A stretch of DNA of 64,000 nucleotides from NCBI GenBank assembly GCA_030765065.1, contig CM060977.1, positions 127,290,295 through 127,354,294 of the forward strand, written 5' to 3'. This document shows positions 58,012-64,000 of this stretch, one piece after another. The first letter of the stretch is position 1; each line of letters starts with the position of its first letter. A model generated the notes under the pieces. That model worked only from the letters and a program-made list of their open reading frames with translations, had not been told where the DNA came from and made no database searches. A program made the translations under genes and the position numbers. The stretch is from Deroplatys truncata (taxonomy: Eukaryota > Arthropoda > Insecta > Mantodea > Mantidae).

Positions 58012-59074
58012 TGAGGCAGTATTTTTAACACTTAAATGTTTTTCAGTCAAATTGTATAATATGTAAATTCAATAACAGCCCGCCTTGAAGCAATATGTGT
58101 ATGTAATAATTTGTAAAATGTATGTAACAGTCATTGCATATGCTTATATTATTGTAAACCTGTTCAATAATGTTATGTGAATGTATTACGAATTTTAATA
58201 ACGTAGGAGCTGTGATGATAATAATAAGTTAAACGTTGCTAATGAGGTACCCTTGAGGGAATAATGAGTTTAGGAGTTTAATAATACTACTTCTGTTATT
58301 GGAGTAACAATAATGTAATTTTAGTGACAGTTTAAAAATAGCCAATCAACAACCAGGAAAAGCTTTAGTTAAATGAAGGTATTCTATTGAATTAGGATTA
58401 GCCAATAACAGAGTTGAAATACAGAACTTTACAAGTTTAGACGGCTGAAAACAGTTCAGTTGCCTCCAAATAGTGATCATAACCAGACGCGAGATGTGTC
58501 CTCGAGAAATTAAATATCCATTCCTGTGAGACAAAAATAGTATACGTGTTAAAAAGTACGAGTATTAAATAAAAGTATATCTCAGCTCTCGATATCAGTG
58601 AAGTGCTATTTAATTTGTGTCAAGGTTTAATAAAAAGAAGTGAATTAAAACTTAAAATCTGTGTAAGCCTACATTCTTGTAGCATCACGCCCTGCCAAGA
58701 CATCCATGTCTCTAAAATAAATACTGACGCAGTCGAAGCAAACATAAATATTTAATACTTAAAGAAACAGTCAAATTACAAAGTTAATATTTTTTTAAAC
58801 CTGGGGCAAAGGCCATCTGAAAGTACATTTGGGGCGAAGGCTACCGGAAAATGTTTACTATACGTGTGGTTGCAACTACTTCAAGTGTTCGGCTCCCCAA
58901 CAGTTGAAATACAATACATCATCTTCAAACTGACTTTTCATATGTAGCAGCAAACAACGCAAAGAACAATTCTACTTCAAACTGACGCCTAAAGTGTGGT
59001 GCAAACAAATGACCATCTACTTCAAGTTGGCGTCCATACGTGGTGCAAACAACGTAAAGAAAACCCCAACTTCA
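58012..59074 (+). mobile_element. Solo LTR, family B, longest copy
   Basis: 1063 bp from TGAGGCAGTATTTTTAACAC to CCCCAACTTCA. The flanks ATTG (58008-58011) and ACTG (59075-59078) are a 4-bp duplication with one change. The sense strand has AGCCAATCAACAACC, a CAGTTCAGTTGCC initiator and TTTAATAAAAAG. Its tail has four diverged CTTCAA-TACGTGGTGCAAACAAC units, more than other copies. Confidence 0.82.
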
Positions 59075-59078
59075 ACTG

Positions 59079-59810
59079 CAATGAGAATTAGGAACAGCAT
59101 TCAAGAATTAATTTCATGTGGAGTAAGAAGAGATGTCTTCTATCTGTTCTCCAAAATACGCGCCATAAACAGTTTAGGCAAGTGGCAACATTGGGACACA
59201 TCCTTAACTGCCTTAGGAACAGTACTGGTCTCTGTGTAGTGACAGAACGCAGATGGTGTTGATGTTCGGACTGCCTGTAATTACTTTTAAGTGCACTCCA
59301 TATTACGTTACAGCCCCGTCATTACCACTTTGGAATGGCTGGTTGAACAGTTGGGTTATGACATAGGAGTAGGTACTTCAGAAGCTGCAAGAATGAGACT
59401 TGCACTTCTGGGCCGTCGCAATTCTCAATAATGCTACATCCTGTTCAAGACAACCTACAACCTCCCCATGTTTCTTACGGTCCAGATGGTCCAAGTTGTT
59501 TTAAGATTCAGCAATAGCACTAGTCTGCATTTTCAAACTTTCTGTCAGATGATTTCTTAAAAGTAGGTGTTCTTGAATCGAGTTTTTATCCTGATTCCAG
59601 AAATAACTTCCGTTTTTTTCTATCACGTCAGGTTTTTACACAAAATAAGTAATGTTTTGATAATTTTACTAATGAGCGTAGGAAAGTATTCACATACCAT
59701 TTCACACAAGGTAAGTTTTTATTCAAGAAACAGTTTAAGAATACTCTCAAGAATCCCCTAATTTATTTCATGACTACATTTTAACAAAACTAGAAGCCAA
59801 CGTGTTTCAT
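59079..59810. other. Unassigned DNA
   Basis: No gene or repeat recognised. It may contain the 3' flank of the minus-strand coding remnant that follows. Confidence 0.45.
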
Positions 59811-60876
59811 TTAATTTTTTTCAAACTTTCTCTTCTTTGACTTCCTTGCAGATCCTTGAACTGCCCTCCTCAATATCCAATAGTAGTCGGCCATCATAGT
59901 TTCATTCCATCTCCCCTGGTATCTTCTCTCCATTTCTTTAATATCTTGGTGAAAACATTCACCCTGCTCTTCACTATAATGTCCCAGATTTTCTGGAAAG
60001 TAGTCGATATGTGAATGCAGAAAATGCACCTTTACACTCATGTTACAACCCATCTTCTTGAAATTTTCCAACATTGTTTCGACAATGGCCTTGTGGTTAG
60101 GATCTTTGTTATTGCCTAAGAAGTTTTCAGTAACTGATCGGAAGGCGGTCCATGCTTCTATTTCTCTTTCATTCATTGTCTTCTCAAAATCTTCATCCTT
60201 CATCAATTTCTTTATTTGAAGACTAACAAAAATTACAGCCTTTAATTTGTCTTGTGTAATAAAGGGAAATTTCTTGGAAAGGTACTTGAAGCAGGGTCCA
60301 TCTTGTGGTAGAGCCCTTACAAATTGCTTCATCAAGCCCAATTTTATGTGTAATGGCGGAAGCAATATCTTTTGTCTCTCTACAAGTGGATCGTGTAGGA
60401 TGTTTTTAGTTCCAGGCAAGCAGTTTCTCCGCTGTGGCCATACTTTCACACTCCAATTTCTTTGCTTTGCCCGACTGTCCCATTCGCACAGAAAACAAGG
60501 CATTTTTGTGAACCCAGCTTGCTGTCCTAATGGTGTTCCAATAACTTTGAAATCACCACAGATACGCCATTTGTGTTCCTCGTATTGGATACTTGTTAAA
60601 AGTATCTTCATGTTTTCAACTGTCTCTTTCATTTGAACTGATGTGTGACAGGAATGGACCCATACACATTCTCATTATGGAGTAACACGCATTTCAGGCT
60701 TTTCTTTGATGAATCTATAAAAAGTCTCCACTGAGTAGGTTCATGTTCAATGTCATAAAAGTGCATTAACTCGTTTATGTTATTAGAGTAAACGAAGGAC
60801 TCGATCTGTGAGAAAAAAGGAACTAGCTCTTGTTCTGTGTCTGTACCATGAGTAATGTGTTCCTGGTATTTTTAAG
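59811..60876 (-). pseudogene. Repeat-type insect protein of unknown function, frameshifted
   Basis: The longest open frame in the window (273 codons, 60632 to 59811) reads from MKETVENMKILL to KSKKRKFEKN. Notable blocks are WRICGDFKVIG, GFTKMPCFLCEWDSR (a C-x2-C pair), LPPLHIKLGLMKQFV, CNMSVKVHFLHSHIDYFPE, NLGHYSEEQGECFHQDI and RRYQGRWNETMMADYYW. I recall close relatives in many insect and cnidarian genomes, present in many copies as uncharacterised proteins, which suggests a mobile element. The spaced Asp, His and Glu motifs would suit a DDE-type nuclease, but that is inference. Upstream, the same protein continues in another frame (NNINELMHFYD, PTQWRLFIDSSKKSLKC, GSIPVTH), joined by a probable 1-base deletion near 60640. 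It changes frame again near 60845 (SWYRHR). The Met at 60632 is therefore probably internal. No introns are visible. The product would be truncated, hence pseudogene. Confidence 0.65.
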
Positions 60877-60914
60877 ACCATTTATTTATAATTAGCTAAT
60901 ATTTAAGGTAAAAA

Positions 60915-61596
60915 TCTTGTGTGCTACATTTACACGTTTATTAATGGTTTTACAAGCTATTTTTACAAAATCATTATTTTTTTATTTACTCCATTTTCAT
61001 CGAGATAAACCTTTGCAGAAATAGCTACATTACACATCTCATTATAGATACAAAAGGAACAGCCAAAATAAGACAGGATATTTAAAAGTTCAATTGTGTG
61101 TTTTAATGAGATCTGCATTTTTTGTAGTAAAATTTTCTCTCACTGTTACGGTTTACCAGCTATACAAAAGCTACTCAGAATGGAGAGGGCTTTTGGGGAC
61201 ATTCCCAGAATATTCAAGTTATAAATTTCATTAGCAATAAAATTGCTTAAATATATATCTTAATAGAAATCGCTAGAGCCATTTTTGAGAAAATCAAAAT
61301 TTTCGAAAAATGTTCGATATAAAGGGTAGTCTAGGGTGGGAGATTTTCTTAGAAATCTTTGTATCGCATCCTTGGACGATACTAAACTCAAATACCAAGT
61401 TTGGTATTTATCCGACTTTTCATTTTGAGTTATGCTGTTCACAGACTGACACAGACACATACACGGACATGTTTCCAAAAATGCTTTATTTGGATTCAAA
61501 GCATCTCAAAATAAATATTTCATTGAAATCTCGGTATCGAATTTTTGGGTGGAATGCACACTTTCCCTACTTACTCTAAGTAGTAGAGAAAGTAAA
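60915..61596 (-). mobile_element. Family A (A2-like) copy
   Basis: Minus-oriented, from AAAAATCTTGTGTGCTAC to AAGTAGTAGAGAAAGTAAAAA. The core landmarks are retained, the middle is shortened and the CA tract is short. Confidence 0.8.
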
Positions 61597-61600
61597 AAGT

Positions 61601-61678
61601 GAAATCTCTTATCGAATTTCTAGGTGGAATACGATACTCCCTTTACTTCCTGTAAGTACGTAATGGAGAAGGTAAAAA
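61601..61678 (-). mobile_element. Family A terminal fragment
   Basis: GTGAAATCTCTTATCGAATT, TAGGTGGAATACGATAC and TAATGGAGAAGGTAAAAA are a second copy of the last ~78 bp. It lies directly after the previous copy, probably the end of an older copy that was invaded. Confidence 0.7.
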
Positions 61679-61807
61679 CTGTACCGCTGACATGCTTACG
61701 CCCTAGAGAAAGCTTGCTTATTGTATTTTTAAAAGGTCTGTTTTCTCCAGAGATACTATATATGTTTCTAAAATTCATATTAAATTGATATAATAATAAA
61801 TATAATA

Positions 61808-63078
61808 CAGGGTGCTTTATGTAGAACTGACACATTAATTTTTTTAATTGTTTCAAAACGAGTTATGCTAGCGACAACTTATCATACCGTAAATGCAGAG
61901 GAATTTTGGAAGATCATTTACTTCTATAGTAAATGTTGAAAATGTCCTCCATCCTTCATAAGGCACAACTCAACACGTCGTTCAATGTTACTGTCCGCTC
62001 GTTAGAGGACTCTGTTGGCAATAGCTTGAATCTCCTGTGTAATGTTGTGCTTCAGATCTTCCAATGTTTGGGGACGTGTGGCATAAACCCTGTCTTTTAA
62101 GTAACCCCATAGAAAGAAGTCCGGCTGTGTCAAATCCGGAGATCTCGGTGACCACAGGTTCTTGGAAATTATCGTGTCGCCAAAGAAACTTACAATTAGT
62201 GCCATGGATTCATTTGATGTATGGCATGTAGCACCGTCCTGCTGAAAATATCCTTGACTCAGCTCTACATCGTGTAGTTGCTCAGCAAACTCTATGAAAA
62301 TCCGTCGGTACTCACTCCGATTTTAACCGGGTGCATAGGTGCTTCATGAATAACATGTGGATTTTTGCTGGCCCAATAGCGTGAGTTATTTGAGTTCACA
62401 TAGCCGGATAAATGGAACCATGCTTCATTTGTGAACCATGCGATGGACAATATTGCAGGATTTTGCACAATGAACACCTGAAACCAACAATTCAGTCATC
62501 TATTCTTATGTGGTTCCTGTAACTGATGGACAACCGTAATCCTATACAGCTTTAAGCCTGCATTTTTCACAGCTCTCTGATACATTGAGTAGCTGTACCC
62601 TGTCTCCTGCGACAAACGTCTTAATAATTTTTTTGGGTGACAGATCCAGTCGTGCTCTTACCTTAACAACGACCGTGGGAAGCCTAGATGAACGAGTTTT
62701 TGCCTTTTTCACTCACCAGAGAAGTGTTGTTTCCAATTTGTTTACCAGCCCCAGTACTGTGTTTCTTTGGGGAGGATTCCGAACACCAAATTCTGCCTGG
62801 TATGCCCTTTAAGTAGCTATAATTGAATTCGTAATTCAGTATTTTTTTACATGGAAGAGTCATTCATTTAATGTCTACTCCATTTTCACGTTGACTAGAA
62901 CAAAATATCGAAAACAGTTGCCGACAATAAAACTAACAATTAGGAATAAAACATGAACATCTGCGCATCTGCGCAATCGAAACCTCAGAATATTCTGCTT
63001 AATTTAATGCTAAAATTGGGGCATTGAGCGAATTTCGAACATGATAATTAAAGAAAGTGTCAGTTCTTCATATGACTG
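61808..63078 (-). mobile_element. Decayed mariner-superfamily transposon
   Basis: Short inverted ends share AGAACTGACAC: CAGGGTGCTTTATGTAG at 61808 and its relative ending at 63078, where about 4 bp are missing. TA precedes the left end. The interior on the minus strand has transposase pieces in order: an HTH region (RLSQETGYSYSMYQRAVK), FTNEAWFHLSGYVNSNNSRYW with the expected first Asp replaced by Asn, SKNPHVIHEAPMHPVKIGV, then PRSPDLTQPDFFLWGYLKDR with the final Asp, and LEDLKHNITQEI. Frame changes separate the blocks, and the part carrying the second Asp is absent or unreadable. Length ~1.27 kb is normal for the group. Confidence 0.82.
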
Positions 63079-64000
63079 TTATTTGCTTGTACAAGTAGTG
63101 TGCGGTTTCACCATACTCCAATGGACTTTGGAGCCATACCTAAGAGAATCACCTGTACCAGGAAGAAGTAAATCCACACTAGCTTTATTCCCTCTGTGTG
63201 ACTCCACTTACATATTCGTTTCAACTTTGTTTTGTTACTTGTCTGCAATATTTTATATCTATAACACTTAAAACGGGAACATGTAATGTATGCGATAACA
63301 TTTTCATTTTAAGTGAATTTCTGATCACATGTAGCGATAATGTAATGTGTATCTCTCTTTACTATACCACCCACTTCAACCCTCACAAAAACACAAACGC
63401 ATTATCGATTTCTGTGCGAGGGCAATGCATTATATCCAGCTGCCGACTTCCACCAAGTCTAATTTCGATGTAAAACATACGTTGTTTACGCAAACAACTC
63501 AGCTGTAGAGAATGTTTGACGACAGAGATTTGCTATAAACTCCATGGATGAACAGTTACCATGGGGAAAGGAAATATATACGTAACTCATTTCAGTTGCG
63601 GCTTCAACGTTATATGCTAGTAAGAAGTCTTTCACAACGTAATTTCAAATCAGAAATTATTACGTAAGCATGGTTTATACATCACATTTTCATCATTTCG
63701 TAATATAAATATGATTTCATAAAGCATAATGCAATTTTTCTATAAATATACTTTCTAGTTACTTCATTCGCTGTGTGTAGTTTCGATGTGTTTCATTCAA
63801 AATAGTAGTGATATTTACTGATGCAATTAATTTCATTATATCTCATTTTGATTTTATCCACAAAATTATGAGTAAGGAAGTCGTTAATGCCGAGAAAATA
63901 ATACTTCGTTACGACTTAAATAGACTGACTCAAACAACGCAATTAGGATTAAAAGAAATATATTCCAACCTAACTGAAATAATTGGGGAAATCTGGAACA
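63079..64000. other. Unassigned DNA to window end
   Basis: No gene or repeat family recognised. Short open frames only. Confidence 0.45.

Noticed and set aside
1..64000. CRISPR array, operon, prophage or bacterial defence island
   Set aside because: There are no regularly spaced identical repeats, no ribosome binding sites and no long overlapping genes. The transposon content is that of an animal genome.

Overview
This window is eukaryotic, AT-rich, repeat-dominated DNA. It looks like a large insect genome, possibly a polyneopteran, but that placement is inferred from the transposon types and I cannot name a species. The evidence is remnants of Tc1, mariner-like and hAT-like DNA transposons, RNase H-bearing and Jockey-like LINEs, tRNA-headed SINEs, solo LTRs and long-TIR MITEs. 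There are no operons, ribosome binding sites, tRNA, rRNA or CRISPR features, and no host gene that I can identify with confidence.

The dominant component is one non-autonomous family, called family A here. I count about 20 loci in both orientations covering roughly 18-19 kb, over a quarter of the window. A complete copy is about 800-950 bp. It starts at ACTTTCTCTAC, carries a TG-rich microsatellite near one end, and finishes with the inverse motif GTAGAGAAAGT, a small hairpin and the end CAGA. Every clean copy sits between runs of T (or A, on the other strand). This layout matches Helentron-associated elements of the DINE-1/HINE type. Three subfamilies are visible: A1 (about 830 bp), A2 (older and diverged) and A3 (about 940 bp, with an internal inverted duplication).

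Layout. 1-14 kb: family A copies nested in each other, a 13-bp-TSD insertion with a perfect 55-bp hairpin (63-206), a Tc1 element of 1508 bp (4187-5694) inside a family A copy, and SINEs. 14-16 kb: a broken hAT-like element. 16.9-18.4 kb: apparently single-copy DNA. 18.4-20.8 kb: a minus-strand LINE split by an 870-bp solo LTR (family C, TSD TTAT) and abutting a plus-strand Jockey-like LINE tail. 21-27 kb: more family A copies and unassigned DNA. 27-50 kb: solo LTRs of family B (950-1060 bp, 4-bp TSDs), a long-TIR MITE, several SINEs, two LINE tails and family A copies. 50-57 kb: family A, SINEs and unassigned DNA. 57-63 kb: a long-TIR element with a transposase remnant, a family B LTR, the longest open frame in the window (273 codons, minus strand, probably a repeat-borne pseudogene) and a decayed mariner-like element.

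The value of the window is its insertion archaeology. Nested insertions with intact target duplications give a relative order: family A2 copies are old targets of Tc1, SINE, LINE and LTR insertions; A1 and A3 copies are younger. Nothing here looks like a cooperating gene system. The best candidates for novelty are the family A structure, the A3 inverted duplication, the family B LTR with its repeated tail, and the hairpin insertion at the left edge.
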